Assembly (NCBI RefSeq): GCF_020194175.1
Contig: NZ_JADYVX010000011.1
Span: forward strand, 62,001-126,000
Reading direction: 5' to 3'
DNA: 64,000 nt
DNA from: Bradyrhizobium sp. BRP22
GTDB taxonomy: Bacteria > Pseudomonadota > Alphaproteobacteria > Rhizobiales > Xanthobacteraceae
Position 1 is the stretch's first letter. The number at the start of each line of letters is the position of its first letter. Shown piece by piece: positions 43,041 to 56,478 of the stretch. The position numbers and the translations under genes are program-made. The notes beneath the pieces were generated by a model. The model made no database searches. It had not been told where the DNA came from and was given only the letters and a program-made list of their open reading frames with translations.

Positions 43041-45998
43041 TTAGTTCAACGCCTCGTCGAGCAGCGCCTTGAGCTGCGCGAGATGCTTCGACATCAACCC
43101 GGTGGCGGTCGCTGCCGACGCCGCGCGGCCGGCGTAGCGCGGACGCCGGTTTGGCGCGTGGATCTGGTTCAGCACCCACTCCAGATAGGGCTCGATGAAG
43201 TGCCAGGCGCCCATGTTGCGCGGCTCCTCCTGGCACCACACGATCTCGGCGCCCTTGAAGCGGCCGAGCTCCTGCACCAGCGCCTTCAACGGCACCGGAT
43301 AGAGCTGTTCGATGCGCAGCAGATAAATGTCGTCGATGCCGCGCTTCTCGCGCTCCTCATAGAGGTCGTAATAGACCTTGCCCGAGCACAGGATGACACG
43401 GCGGATCTTGGCGTCCGGCTGCAGCTTGATCTTTTCGTCCGGCTGCATCTGCGCGTCATCATAGAGGATGCGGTGGAAAGTCGTGCCCTTGGCGAGTTCC
43501 TCGAGCCGCGAGACCGCGCGCTTGTGCCGCAGCAGCGACTTCGGCGTCATCATGATCAACGGCTTGCGGATCTCGCGGTGGAGCTGCCGCCGCAGCACGT
43601 GGAAGTGGTTGGCCGGCGTGGTCGGATAGACCACCTGCATGTTGTCCTCGGCGCACATCTGCAGGTAGCGCTCCAGACGGGCCGAGGAATGCTCGGGTCC
43701 CTGCCCTTCATAGCCGTGCGGCAGCATGCAGACGAGGCCGGACATGCGCAGCCATTTGCGCTCACCCGACGAGATGAACTGGTCGAACACCACCTGCGCG
43801 CCGTTGGCGAAATCACCGAACTGCGCTTCCCACACGGCCAGCGCATTCGGCTCGGCGAGCGAATAGCCGTACTCGAATCCGAGCACCGCTTCTTCCGACA
43901 ACAGCGAGTTGATGACCTCGTAATGTCCCTGATCGCCGCCGAGATGGTTGAACGGCGTGTAACGGCTCTCGTCCTCCTGATCGATCAAGACCGAATGGCG
44001 CTGCGAGAAGGTGCCGCGCTCGGAATCCTGGCCGGACAGGCGGACATGATGGCCTTCCTGCAGCAGCGAGCAGAACGCCAGCGCCTCGCCGGTCGCCCAA
44101 TCGATGCCGACGCCGCTATCGATCGCTTTCGCGCGGTTATCGAGGAAGCGCTGGATGGTGCGGTGGACGCGGAAACCATCCGGCACCTTGGTGATCTTGC
44201 GACCGATGTCCTTGAGCACGGCGACGTCGACGCCGGTAACGCCACGGCGCGCATCCTCTTCCTGATCTGCGATCTTGAAGCCGGCCCACTTGCCATCGAG
44301 CCAGTCGGCCTTGTTCGGCTTGTAGCTGGCACCGGCCTCGAACTCGGCATCGAGCCGCGCGCGCCAGTCGGCCTTCGCCTTCTCGACCTCGCCCTCGGTG
44401 ACCACGCCCTCGGCGACCAGCCGCTTGGCGTAGATCTCCAGCGTGGACGGATGCGAGGCGATCTTCTTGTACATCACCGGCTGGGTGAAAGCCGGCTCGT
44501 CGCCCTCGTTGTGGCCATGCCTGCGGTAGCAGAACATGTCGATGACCACGGGCTTGTGGAACTTCTGTCGGAACTCGATGGCAACCTTGGCCGCGAACAC
44601 CACCGCTTCCGGATCGTCGCCGTTCACGTGGAAGATCGGCGCGTCGATCATCTTCGCCACATCCGAGGGATAGGGCGAGGAGCGCGAGTAGCGCGGATAC
44701 GTGGTGAAGCCGATCTGGTTGTTGACGATGAAATGCAGCGAGCCGCCGGTCCGATAACCCTTCAGGTCGGACAGGCCGAAGCATTCGGCCACCACGCCCT
44801 GGCCGGCGAACGCGGCGTCGCCGTGCATCAGGAGCGGCAGCACGGAGATGCGCATGTCCGGCGGATCGCCATGCTGGTCCTGTTTGGCGCGCACCTTGCC
44901 CAGCACCACCGGATCCACGATCTCGAGATGAGAGGGGTTTGCCGTGAGCGACAGATGGATGCTGTTGCCGTCGAACTCGCGGTCGGACGACGCGCCCAGA
45001 TGATATTTGACGTCGCCCGAGCCCTCGACATCCTCGGGATTGGCCGAACCGCCCTTGAATTCATGGAACAGCGCCCGGTGCGACTTGCCCATCACCTGGG
45101 TCAGCACGTTGAGGCGGCCGCGATGCGGCATCCCGACGACGATCTCCTTCACGCCGAGATTGCCGCCGCGCTTGATGATCTGCTCCAGCGCGGGAATCAG
45201 CGCTTCGCCGCCGTCGAGTCCGAAGCGCTTGGTGCCGGTGAATTTGAGGTCGCAGAATTTCTCGAAGCCTTCGGCCTCGATCAGCTTGTTGAGGATCGCA
45301 CGGCGGCCCTCAGGGGTGAAGCTGATCTCCTTGTCCGGGCCTTCGATGCGCTCCTGGATCCACGCCTTCTGCGCGGCATTGGAGATATGCATGAACTCGA
45401 CGCCGAGCGTCTGGCAGTAGGTACGCTCGCAGATCGCGACGATTTCGCGCAGCGTGCCGTATTCGAGCCCGAGCACATGATCGAGAAAGATCTTGCGGTC
45501 GAAATCGGCTTCCGAGAAGCCGTAGGTGCGCGGATCGAGCTCTTCGCGATCGCGCGGGGCCTCGATGCCGAGCGGGTCGAGCTTGGCGTGGAAATGGCCG
45601 CGCATGCGGTAGGCGCGGATCAGCATCAGCGCACGGACCGAATCGCGCGTCGCCTGATTGACGTCGGCAGGCGAAAGCTCGGCACCCTTGGCCTGCGCCT
45701 TGGCGGCGATCTTGCTGCCGACGGCCTTCTCGACCTGGGCCCAGTTGCCGTCCAGCGCCGAGGTCAGCTCGTCGCGCGGCGTCACCGGCCAGTTCGAGCG
45801 GCTCCAGGACGGGCCTTCGGCGTTCTTCTGGACGTCCGCGGGGGTGTCCTTCAGGCTCTTGAAGAATTCCTGCCAGTCGGTGTCGACCGATGCCGGGTCC
45901 TGCTCATAGCGGGCGTAGAGGTCGTCGATATAGGTGGCGTTGGTACCCTGCAAAAAGGAGGAGAGAGCAAAAGCGGCGTTCGCGTCCTGGCGAGACAT
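43041..45998 (-). CDS. sucA: 2-oxoglutarate dehydrogenase E1 component
   Basis: A 985-residue E1. The thiamine-diphosphate-binding core is visible as GNAAQKAWIQ and the metal-site stretch with GDAAFAGQGVVAE and NNQIGFTT; the transketolase-like second half includes SGQDSERGTFSQRHSV and LPHGYEGQGPEHSSARLERY. It decarboxylates 2-oxoglutarate and succinylates the E2 lipoyl group. The N-terminal ALSSFLQGTNATYIDDLYAR region is typical. Preceded by sucD with a 135-bp gap (45999-46133) that may hold a secondary promoter. Confidence 0.97.
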   Translation of the reverse strand: MSRQDANAAFALSSFLQGTNATYIDDLYARYEQDPASVDTDWQEFFKSLKDTPADVQKNAEGPSWSRSNWPVTPRDELTSALDGNWAQVEKAVGSKIAAKAQAKGAELSPADVNQATRDSVRALMLIRAYRMRGHFHAKLDPLGIEAPRDREELDPRTYGFSEADFDRKIFLDHVLGLEYGTLREIVAICERTYCQTLGVEFMHISNAAQKAWIQERIEGPDKEISFTPEGRRAILNKLIEAEGFEKFCDLKFTGTKRFGLDGGEALIPALEQIIKRGGNLGVKEIVVGMPHRGRLNVLTQVMGKSHRALFHEFKGGSANPEDVEGSGDVKYHLGASSDREFDGNSIHLSLTANPSHLEIVDPVVLGKVRAKQDQHGDPPDMRISVLPLLMHGDAAFAGQGVVAECFGLSDLKGYRTGGSLHFIVNNQIGFTTYPRYSRSSPYPSDVAKMIDAPIFHVNGDDPEAVVFAAKVAIEFRQKFHKPVVIDMFCYRRHGHNEGDEPAFTQPVMYKKIASHPSTLEIYAKRLVAEGVVTEGEVEKAKADWRARLDAEFEAGASYKPNKADWLDGKWAGFKIADQEEDARRGVTGVDVAVLKDIGRKITKVPDGFRVHRTIQRFLDNRAKAIDSGVGIDWATGEALAFCSLLQEGHHVRLSGQDSERGTFSQRHSVLIDQEDESRYTPFNHLGGDQGHYEVINSLLSEEAVLGFEYGYSLAEPNALAVWEAQFGDFANGAQVVFDQFISSGERKWLRMSGLVCMLPHGYEGQGPEHSSARLERYLQMCAEDNMQVVYPTTPANHFHVLRRQLHREIRKPLIMMTPKSLLRHKRAVSRLEELAKGTTFHRILYDDAQMQPDEKIKLQPDAKIRRVILCSGKVYYDLYEEREKRGIDDIYLLRIEQLYPVPLKALVQELGRFKGAEIVWCQEEPRNMGAWHFIEPYLEWVLNQIHAPNRRPRYAGRAASAATATGLMSKHLAQLKALLDEALN

Positions 45999-46133
45999 GA
46001 TAGCGTCCTGGTGATTTTCGGTTCGCGCGCAAGTGACGGCGCAAGCAGCCAGCCTGGAAGGCCGGCCGGCTGAGATAGGATGGTTTACCCTATTTAATCC
46101 TAAACTTCGCGCCGAAAAGAACCAAGGACTGAA

Positions 46134-47018
46134 TCAAGATTTCAATTTTTCGGCAAGGGTATGTCCAAGCCGGGCCGGCGACGGAGAAACCGTAATTCCG
46201 GCCGCTTCCATGGCCGCGGTCTTGGAACCGGCGTCGCCCTTGCCGCCGGAAATGATCGCACCGGCGTGGCCCATGCGACGGCCGGGAGGGGCGGTGACCC
46301 CGGCGATGAAGCCGACCATCGGCTTCTTACGGCCCCGCTTGGCCTCGTCCTTGATGAACTGGGCGGCGTCCTCCTCGGCGGAACCGCCGATCTCGCCGAT
46401 CATGATGATCGACTTGGTCGCCTCGTCCTTCAGGAACATTTCCAGTACATCGATGAATTCGGTGCCTTTGACGGGGTCGCCGCCAATGCCGACGGCCGTG
46501 GTCTGGCCGAGCCCCTCCTGCGAGGTCTGGAACACGGCCTCATAGGTCAACGTGCCCGAGCGCGAAACGATCCCGACGCTGCCGGGCCGGAAGATATTGG
46601 CTGGCATGATGCCGATCTTGCACTCGCCGGCGGTCATGACGCCCGGGCAGTTCGGCCCGATCAGTCGCGACTTCGATCCCGACAGCGAGCGCTTGACGCG
46701 CACCATGTCGAGCACCGGGATGCCTTCGGTGATGCAGACGATCAGCGGGATCTCCGCGTCGATCGCCTCGCAGATCGCGTCCGCCGCGCCCGGCGGCGGC
46801 ACATAGATCACCGACGCATCGGCGCCGGTCTTCTCGCGCGCCTCGCGCACCGTGTCGAACACCGGCAGGCCGAGATGGGTCGAGCCACCTTTGCCCGGCG
46901 AGGTGCCGCCGACCATCTTGGTCCCGTAGGCGATCGCCGCTTCCGAATGGAAGGTGCCGTTCTTGCCGGTGAAACCCTGGCAAATGACCTTGGTGTTCTT
47001 GTCGATCAGGATGGACAT
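46134..47018 (-). CDS. sucD: succinate-CoA ligase, alpha subunit
   Basis: A 294-residue alpha subunit. The CoA-binding Rossmann domain begins [20 protein letters not shown], and the phosphorylated histidine H251 is in [11 protein letters not shown]. The ligase domain follows with [20 protein letters not shown]. It forms the complex with SucC that makes ATP or GTP from succinyl-CoA. Normally directly after sucC, here separated from it by a 480-bp DUF1579-like gene and a repeat. Confidence 0.97.
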   Translation of the reverse strand: MSILIDKNTKVICQGFTGKNGTFHSEAAIAYGTKMVGGTSPGKGGSTHLGLPVFDTVREAREKTGADASVIYVPPPGAADAICEAIDAEIPLIVCITEGIPVLDMVRVKRSLSGSKSRLIGPNCPGVMTAGECKIGIMPANIFRPGSVGIVSRSGTLTYEAVFQTSQEGLGQTTAVGIGGDPVKGTEFIDVLEMFLKDEATKSIIMIGEIGGSAEEDAAQFIKDEAKRGRKKPMVGFIAGVTAPPGRRMGHAGAIISGGKGDAGSKTAAMEAAGITVSPSPARLGHTLAEKLKS

Positions 47019-47061
47019 GTCTTCAGATGCTTTCGCGAAACGCCGGTGACAGGTTTACTTG

Positions 47062-47116
47062 TTTGAGCATGATCCTCTCGGAAAACCGGCACCCCGCTTT
47101 TCCGGATCATGCTTAG
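47062..47116. repeat. GAGCATGATC repeat before sucD
   Basis: TTTGAGCATGATCCTCTCGG and CTTTTCCGGATCATGCTTAG form the two arms. The right end (CTTAG) contains the TAA stop of the upstream DUF1579-like gene. Same family as 21181 and 38526. Confidence 0.85.
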
Positions 47117-47592
47117 TGGACACGCCGATACACGCCGGTGAGCACGTCGGCCCATCCTTCCGCGTCGGGCGAGAACTGGATCTTCATGGTGTAGCTGTTG
47201 TCATCGACGACCTCGTAGAGGTGACGCGCATTGCCGCGCAGCGAGCCGCGCACGAGCGTCAGCGTCTTGCCGACCCAGCTTCCGGACGCGGGCGACGGAG
47301 GGTAGTAGCCGAGCGAATCGTGCCAGAACAATTTGTAGAGTCGGTCGTCGCGGTCATAGGTGAACAGCGCATGGGTGGCGAATATCTCCTGGCCGTCGCG
47401 CATCTGGCGCGAGTCCTGGATCAGATACAAGCCGTTCAGGTCGATGCGCGCCACCACATGCGAGGTGGCGGGGCCGCCAGCGGTCCAGCGCGACGGATAG
47501 ACCACCTCCTCGCCGGCCCATTCACCCGCGAATACCCCAAGCTTCTTGTGCTCCGGAAGCGGTGACGGTGCGGCGAGATGGTCCTGGGCCAT
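47113..47592 (-). CDS. DUF1579-like protein between sucC and sucD
   Basis: A 159-residue soluble protein: LGVFAGEWAGEEVVYPSRW, ARIDLNGLYLIQDSRQM, FTYDRDDRLYKLFWHDSLGY, MKIQFSPDAEGWADVLTGVY. The LAGxWxG... start and repeating beta strands fit the DUF1579 / lipocalin-like fold; no enzyme function is known to me. It starts 2 bp after the sucC stop (TAG at 47595) and so is co-translated, and its own stop is in the repeat. It splits the two ligase subunit genes, which usually adjoin. Confidence 0.75.
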   Translation of the reverse strand: MAQDHLAAPSPLPEHKKLGVFAGEWAGEEVVYPSRWTAGGPATSHVVARIDLNGLYLIQDSRQMRDGQEIFATHALFTYDRDDRLYKLFWHDSLGYYPPSPASGSWVGKTLTLVRGSLRGNARHLYEVVDDNSYTMKIQFSPDAEGWADVLTGVYRRVH

Positions 47593-47594
47593 TG

Positions 47595-48791
<1,197 letters not shown>

Positions 48792-48922
48792 CGGGACGCT
48801 CCCCAAAACCCTCTACATACGGCGAGTTCTGCAGTTCACCTTGGTAGTTGGCATACCACATACCAATGAAACTGCAACCAGAAACGCTTTCGGCCCCGAG
48901 CGGGGCCGAAAACTGAACGAAA

Positions 48923-49969
<1,047 letters not shown>

Positions 49970-50036
49970 TCAAGTCGCGGCCATGCCCAATTGTCGGGCC
50001 GGCTCCGCATCCCGACCACAGGCATACCAGCATCAC

Positions 50037-50131
50037 TGTCATTCCGGGGCGATGCGCAGCATCGAGCCCGGAATCTCGCGCCACAATCTCCAGATTCCGG
50101 GTTCGCGCTGGCGCGCGCCCCGGAATGACGG
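50037..50131. repeat. GTCATTCCGGGG palindromic repeat
   Basis: TGTCATTCCGGGGCGATGCG at the left and GCGCGCCCCGGAATGACGG at the right, with the central CCCGGAATCTCGCG / CAGATTCCGGG. A relative of 34343-34423. It lies between zapE and mdh. Confidence 0.85.
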
Positions 50132-50160
50132 CGTGTTGGACAAAATGACGGCGCGGGACT

Positions 50161-51348
50161 CTACGTTTCCACCAGCCCCGTGCTCGAGCCGCTGGCCGTG
50201 GAGTCCTTTCGCTTCCCGTGCGGAAGCGCCAGGTAGGAAGCCGAGCTCATTTCAATGAGGCGCGAGGATGTGCGCCTGAACTCGTTGGCCTCGACACCTT
50301 CGTTCGCGAGGTAAAGCGACACCGGGTTGGCCTCGGCCGAGGCCATCAGCTTCACGGCATTGTCATAGAGCGTATCGATCAGCGAGATGAAGCGCTTGGC
50401 GGCGTTCCGATCAGGCAGATCCATCACCGGAATCCGATCGATCAGAATGGTGTGATAATCATGCGCGAGCCTCAGATAGTCAGAGGCTGCCAGCGGGGTT
50501 TCGCAAATCTCGGCAAAACTGAAACGCGCCACGCCATGCGACGAGCAGGGCACACGCAGGATGCGTCCCTTGATCGGAATATCGCGCGGCCTGCAGGGCG
50601 CATTGCCGGTCATCCTGGCCCAGGCCCTATTCAGCGCAGCCTCCGCCTCCTCATCGACCGGCACCAGCCACATCTTCGCGCCGGCAAGTTTTTCCAGACG
50701 GAAATCGGTGCGCGCATCGAGCCGCAGCACATCCATGTGCTCGGAGATCTGCGCGATGAAGGGCAGGAACAGCGCGCGGTTGAGGCCGCCTTTGTAGAGA
50801 TCTTCCGGCGCGACGTTGGAGGTCGCGACCACGACGGTGCCGAGCTCGAACAGTTTCGCGAACAGCCGCCCCAGGATCATCGCATCGGCAATGTCGGTGA
50901 CGTGGAATTCGTCGAAGCAGAGCAGCCAGGCTTCATCGAAGATCGCCTGCGCGGTGAGCGCGATCACGTCGGTGTCGGCGATCTCGCCGCGCGCGATCTG
51001 CTGCCGGTAGCCGTAGATTCGTTCATGCGTTTCCGCCATGAACTCGTGAAAATGGGCGCGGCGCTTGTGCTCGATCGGACATTGCTGGAAGAACAGGTCC
51101 ATCAGCATGGTCTTGCCGCGGCCGACCTCGCCATGGACGTACAGCCCGCGCGGCGGTTCGTTCTTGTCGCCGCCGAACAGCCGGCCGAACAGCCCCTGCT
51201 TCCGCGAGGGCTTGTAGCTTGCAAGGCGGTCCTCGAGCGCGCCGAAGGCGTCGGCGGCACGGGCCTGTTCCGGATCGGCCTCGATCGCTCCGGAGTCAAC
51301 GAGAGCCTGATAATGTGCGCGGAAGGAACTCGGCGAAGTGGAGAGCAT
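50161..51348 (-). CDS. zapE: cell division protein ZapE (AFG1-family ATPase)
   Basis: A 395-residue P-loop ATPase: Walker A GEVGRGKTMLMDLFF, Walker B LLCFDEFHVTDIADAMIL, sensor TSNVAPEDLY and the DYR-like block RLAHDYHTILIDRIPVM. In E. coli ZapE binds the Z-ring late in division; mitochondrial homologues act in protein turnover. Often near TCA genes in alphaproteobacteria, as here, 269 bp upstream of mdh on the same strand. Confidence 0.94.
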   Translation of the reverse strand: MLSTSPSSFRAHYQALVDSGAIEADPEQARAADAFGALEDRLASYKPSRKQGLFGRLFGGDKNEPPRGLYVHGEVGRGKTMLMDLFFQQCPIEHKRRAHFHEFMAETHERIYGYRQQIARGEIADTDVIALTAQAIFDEAWLLCFDEFHVTDIADAMILGRLFAKLFELGTVVVATSNVAPEDLYKGGLNRALFLPFIAQISEHMDVLRLDARTDFRLEKLAGAKMWLVPVDEEAEAALNRAWARMTGNAPCRPRDIPIKGRILRVPCSSHGVARFSFAEICETPLAASDYLRLAHDYHTILIDRIPVMDLPDRNAAKRFISLIDTLYDNAVKLMASAEANPVSLYLANEGVEANEFRRTSSRLIEMSSASYLALPHGKRKDSTASGSSTGLVET

Positions 51349-51420
51349 GCCTCCTTAACCGCCCTATGGGACGGAAAATTGCAAGCGGCGAATTGGTGGC
51401 AGGGGTATGCAAACCGGCGC

Positions 51421-51516
51421 CGTCATGCCCGCGGAGGCGGGCATCCAGACACCGCGGTCTCTCCGCTTGATCTCCTTGGGCTCGGGTACCGATCATCCGC
51501 CTTCGCGGATCATGGC
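51421..51516. repeat. repeat with CGTCATGCCCGCGG hairpin
   Basis: ATGCCCGCGGAGGCGGGCAT is a strong hairpin, followed by ATCCGCCTTCGCGGAT, another. Similar in layout to 38615-38720. Confidence 0.7.
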
Positions 51517-51536
51517 GTCGAACCGCCTGGCGACAC

Positions 51537-52073
51537 TTACGCGCTCAGCGTATAGGAATCCTCGACCACATAGGGTCCGCCGCCGGTGGAAGCGCGCGAG
51601 GAGAACAGCACGAAGCGCGAGGCCAGGAAGGTGCGGCTGGGGAAGTAGCCGCGCACTGAAAGATAGTCGGCGACGTCCTGGCTCGAGGCGTCATGCAGCC
51701 GCGCCAGCGTAATGTGCGGCGTGAACTTGCGCCCCTCCGGATCGAGCCCGATCCGCTGCATCAACCGCTCATGCTCGGCCTGCAGCTCGATCAGCGGCTT
51801 GCTCGGCTCGACGGAGGCAACCACCGCACGCGGCTTGCGTCCACCGAAGCTCGATAGCCCCTGCAGCTTGACCTCGAACGGCTTGCGGTTGATCCGCAGC
51901 AGCATCGACGCGATCTCGTTGGCGGAGGCGCCGTCGATATCGCCGATGAAGCGCAGGGTGACGTGGTAATTTTCGGGATCAATCCAGCGTGCGCCGGGAA
52001 GGCCGCCACGCAAGCCGGAAAGGGTCTGGCCGATCTCGGCCGGGATTTCCAGTCCAGTGAACAGACGCGGCAT
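51537..52073 (-). CDS. thpR: RNA 2',3'-cyclic phosphodiesterase (ThpR/LigT)
   Basis: A 178-residue 2H phosphoesterase with its two motifs HVTLRFIG (about 37-44) and HITLARL (about 121-127). It opens 2',3'-cyclic phosphates at RNA ends. The start MPRLFTGLEIP at 52073 is the family N-terminus; a 23-residue extension is rejected. Monocistronic. Confidence 0.93.
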   Translation of the reverse strand: MPRLFTGLEIPAEIGQTLSGLRGGLPGARWIDPENYHVTLRFIGDIDGASANEIASMLLRINRKPFEVKLQGLSSFGGRKPRAVVASVEPSKPLIELQAEHERLMQRIGLDPEGRKFTPHITLARLHDASSQDVADYLSVRGYFPSRTFLASRFVLFSSRASTGGGPYVVEDSYTLSA

Positions 52074-52248
52074 CGCAAATCCTCGATGCGGAAGCTTGAG
52101 CTCGAAGAGCCCTCGCTGAGAGCAAGCCCGGCAGCGAATCACCGGTGATTATTTCTAGCCGACTTATATGACTCTGCGAAGCACGCGACATTAACAGCTC
52201 GTAAACCTACGGAAAAACCGCAAGCCAGGCTTGTCCACTGCCTGTTTT

Positions 52249-52905
52249 TCAACTCCGCTGCCTGGAGATCGTGCCAAGAAATGCCTCCACGGTGGGCAGG
52301 ATTTTCTTTACGATGATGTCGATGCCATCCGCCGTCGGATGCATGGCATCGGCCTGGTTGAGCTTGGCGTCGGCCGCGACACCTTCAAGGAAGAACGGGT
52401 AGAGCGGCGCGCCGAAGGATTTCGAAAGCTCCGGATAGATCGCATTGAAGCGCGCTGCGTAGTCGCTGCCGTAGTTGGGAGGCGCAAGCATGCCGCAGAT
52501 GAGCACCGCGATTCCGCGCGCCTTCAGCCGCGACAGGATGTCGGAGAGCGCGGCGCGGGTCACCGCGGGATCGGTGCCGCGCAGCGCGTCGTTGGCGCCG
52601 AGTTCGAGGATGACGGCTTCGGTTCCCTCGGGCACCGACCAGTCGAGCCGCTCGCGGCCGCCGGAGGCGGTGTCGCCTGACACTCCGGCGTTGATGATAT
52701 CAACTTTTATCCCCTTGGTTTCCAAGGCGTTTTGCAGTCTCGCCGGAAATGCGGCATTGGCCGGAAGGCCGAGACCGGCGCTCAAGGAGTCGCCCAGCAC
52801 CACCATCTTGACCGGCTTGGCCGGCCCTGCCGATTGTTCTTGTGCAGTTGCCGTAGCCACCGTCATCAAGGCCACAATCAACACAAGTATGTGCACGAAC
52901 GTCAC
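52249..52905 (-). CDS. arylesterase / TesA-like GDSL lipase
   Basis: A secreted SGNH hydrolase: hydrophobic signal near the GTG at 52905 (TFVHILVLIVALMTVATATAQ), then block I VVLGDSLSAGLG with the nucleophile serine, block III LGANDAL, and block V DAMHPTADG with the catalytic Asp and His. About 218 residues. An ATG at 52953 would overlap the start of the divergent gene; the GTG places the signal peptide at the N-terminus. TesA hydrolyses acyl esters and thioesters in the periplasm. The divergent tesA-ybbA-ybbP arrangement also occurs in E. coli. Confidence 0.88.
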   Translation of the reverse strand: MTFVHILVLIVALMTVATATAQEQSAGPAKPVKMVVLGDSLSAGLGLPANAAFPARLQNALETKGIKVDIINAGVSGDTASGGRERLDWSVPEGTEAVILELGANDALRGTDPAVTRAALSDILSRLKARGIAVLICGMLAPPNYGSDYAARFNAIYPELSKSFGAPLYPFFLEGVAADAKLNQADAMHPTADGIDIIVKKILPTVEAFLGTISRQRS

Positions 52906-52951
52906 AATCCGGCCCTCGACCGGCGCTGCCGAAGTGCCATATGACCGTGCC

Positions 52952-53667
<716 letters not shown>

Positions 53668-53671
<4 letters not shown>

Positions 53672-56238
53672 GCATTGCTGTCGAGGCAGCCACGACAAGC
53701 CGCGCACCGTCGCTTGCGCTTCGGTATGCGCTGCGCGAGTTGCGCGGCGGCCTGCGCGGTTTCTACGTCTTCATCGCCTGCATCGCGCTCGGCGTGATGG
53801 CCATTGCCGGTGTCGGCTCGGTGGCGGCAAGCCTGAGCGAGGGCCTGACGCGCGAGGGCCGGACACTGCTTGGCGGCGATGTCAGCTTTTCCCTGATGCA
53901 GCGCGAGGCGAAGCCGGCCGAGATCGCGTTCCTGCGCACACATGGCGACGTCTCGGTCGCGGCAACGCTGCGTGCAATGGCGCGCAATGGCGCAGGCACG
54001 CTGGCGCTGGTCGAGCTCAAGGCCGTCGACGGGCTTTATCCCCTGCTCGGCCAACTGACGCTCAATCCAAGGATGCCGGCCCCCGACCTGTTGGCCGAAC
54101 GCAACGGCGTGTTCGGCGCTGGCGTCGATTCGACCTTGCTGGCGCGGCTTGACCTGAAGCTCGGTGACGACGTCACCATCGGCGGCGCGACGTTCCAGAT
54201 CCGCAGCGTGATCGAGGCCGAGCCGGACAAGCTCGCCGGCGGCGTTGGCCTTGGGCCCCGCTTCCTCGTCAGCGAGGCGGGTCTGCATGCAACCGGGCTG
54301 CTGCAGCCGGGCAGCCTGGTACGCTGGATCTACCGCGTGAAGCTGCCGGCCAATGGCAATGACGACCGCGCCACCGCCACGTTCATGGATGGCGTGCGCG
54401 CTGCGCTGCCCGAAGCCGGCTGGGAAATCCGCAGCCGCGACAACGCCTCGCCGCAGCTCGAGCGCAACATCAACCGCTTCACCCAGTTCCTGACTCTGGT
54501 CGGCCTCGCCGCACTGTTAGTGGGCGGCGTCGGCGTCGCCAACGCGGTCAAGAGCCATATCGACCGCCGGCGCGACGTCATCGCGTCCTTCAAGGCGCTC
54601 GGCGCCACCGGCCGCGACGTCTTCACGATCTATCTGACCCAGGTGGTCATGCTCGCCGCCATCGGCTCGGTGATCGGGCTTGCGCTCGGCGCGGCCTTGC
54701 CGTTCGTCATCGTCGGCGTGCTCGGGAAGCTGCTGCCGCTGCCGGTGGTCCCGGCGCTGCATCCGGATGAACTCGCGCTGTCGTTCGTCTACGGTCTTTT
54801 GACCGCGCTGGCATTCGGCCTGTGGCCGCTCGGCCGCGTGCACGACGTGCCGGTGGCAGCGCTGTTCCGAGATACCGTGGCGAGTGAATGGCGCCGGCCA
54901 CGCTGGAGCTATGTCGCGCTGATGGCTGCGGTGATCGTGCTATTGATCGCGGTTGCGATCGGACTTTCCTACGACAAGCGCGTGGCGGCCGTGTTCGTCG
55001 CCTCCTCCATCGCCGTCTTCGTGCTGTTGCGTTTGATCGCCGCCGGCCTGATGACGCTGGCGCGGCGGCTGCCGCGTAGTCGCATCACCATGGTGCGGCT
55101 GGCGGTCGCCAACATCCACCGGCCCGGCGCGCTGACGCCATCGGTGGTGCTCTCCCTCGGCCTCGGGCTCGCGGTGCTCGTCACCATCACCCAGATCGAT
55201 GGCAATCTGCGCCAGCAGTTCCTCGCCGCCCTGCCCGACCGCGCACCATCGTTCTTTTTCATCGATATTCCCTCCACCGAGGCCGACCGCTTCAGCGCCT
55301 TCCTCAAGCAGACCGCGCCGGACGGCACCGTCGAGGAGGTACCGATGCTGCGCGGGCGCATCGTCGCCGCCCGCGGCGTCAAGGCGGACGAGCTGAAGCC
55401 GTCGGTCGATACCGAATGGGTGCTGCAGAGCGACCGCGGCCTGACCTATACCGGAGAGATTCCCAAGGGCTCGAAGATCGTCGAGGGCGAATGGTGGGGC
55501 GCCGACTATCGCGGCCCGCCGCTGGTCTCGATGGAGAAGAAGATCGCCGACGGGCTGAGGCTCAAGATCGGCGACGAGATCGTCGTCAACGTGCTCGGCC
55601 GCGACATTTCGGCGAAGATCGCCAATCTCCGCAACATCGACTGGCAGGGCCTCGGCATCAATTTCGTGCTGGTGTTTTCGCCGAATGCCTTCAAGGGCGC
55701 CCCGCACAGCCACGTGGCGACGTTGACGGAGGCGCATCCGTCGCCTTCCGATGACGCCCGTATCATCAAGCAGGTCGCCGACGCCTTCCCGATGGTGACG
55801 AGCGTTCGGGTCCGCGAGGCGCTGGAGACCATCGGCAGCGTCGTCACCAATCTCGTGCTGGCGATCCGCGGCGCCAGCGCAGTGACCCTGATCTCGGCGA
55901 TCCTGGTGCTGGGCGGCGCCCTCGCCGCCGGCCACCGCCACCGCGTCTACGATGCGGTGATACTGAAGACGCTGGGGGCCACCCGCGCCCGCCTGCTGGG
56001 CGCCTATGCGCTCGAATATCTGATGATCGGCTTTGCCACCGCGCTGTTCGGCGTGTTCGCCGGTTCGATCGCCGCTTGGCTGATCGTCACCCGCCTGATG
56101 ACGCTGAGTTTTGTCTGGCAGGCCGGCAGCGCCGCGGCAGTGGTGGTCGCCGCCTTGATCGTCACGGTCGGGCTCGGCCTGGCGGGCACGTTGCTCGCCT
56201 TGAACCAGAAGCCTGCCGCAGTGTTGCGGAATTTGTGA
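53668..56238 (+). CDS. ybbP: FtsX-like ABC transporter permease YbbP
   Basis: An 856-residue permease with two FtsX units: an N-terminal span near 32-52 and large periplasmic domain, three spans about 275-385 (LVGLAALLVGGVGVANAVKS, VVMLAAIGSVIGLALGAALP), a central pair about 410-460, a second large domain about 490-730, and C-terminal spans about 735-845. This double arrangement is normal for YbbP. Coupled to ybbA. Such type VII transporters usually use mechanical force rather than membrane transport. Confidence 0.93.
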
Positions 56239-56478
56239 CAATTTGAAGCGGGGAACGAGCTCGGTTAATGGCGGTTTTCGCTTGAAACGCGGCCAGAGCG
56301 ACATTCAGCCGCGCGTGGAAGCTTGCGGGGGTTGTGTTAGTTTCCCACATACAGCTTGGGTCGGATGGACGGTTTGATGACACGGATTTTAATGTCCGCA
56401 GGCCGCGCCTTCTGAGATAGATTTTATACCCGGCGCCGCAAAATCCTTTGCGACCGGAACAACCACGGGAATTCGACA

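Noticed and set aside
43038..46073. Open frame of about 1011 codons antisense to sucA
   Set aside because: Opposite strand of intact sucA. Codon bias of the real gene suppresses stops on the other strand; no recognisable protein features.
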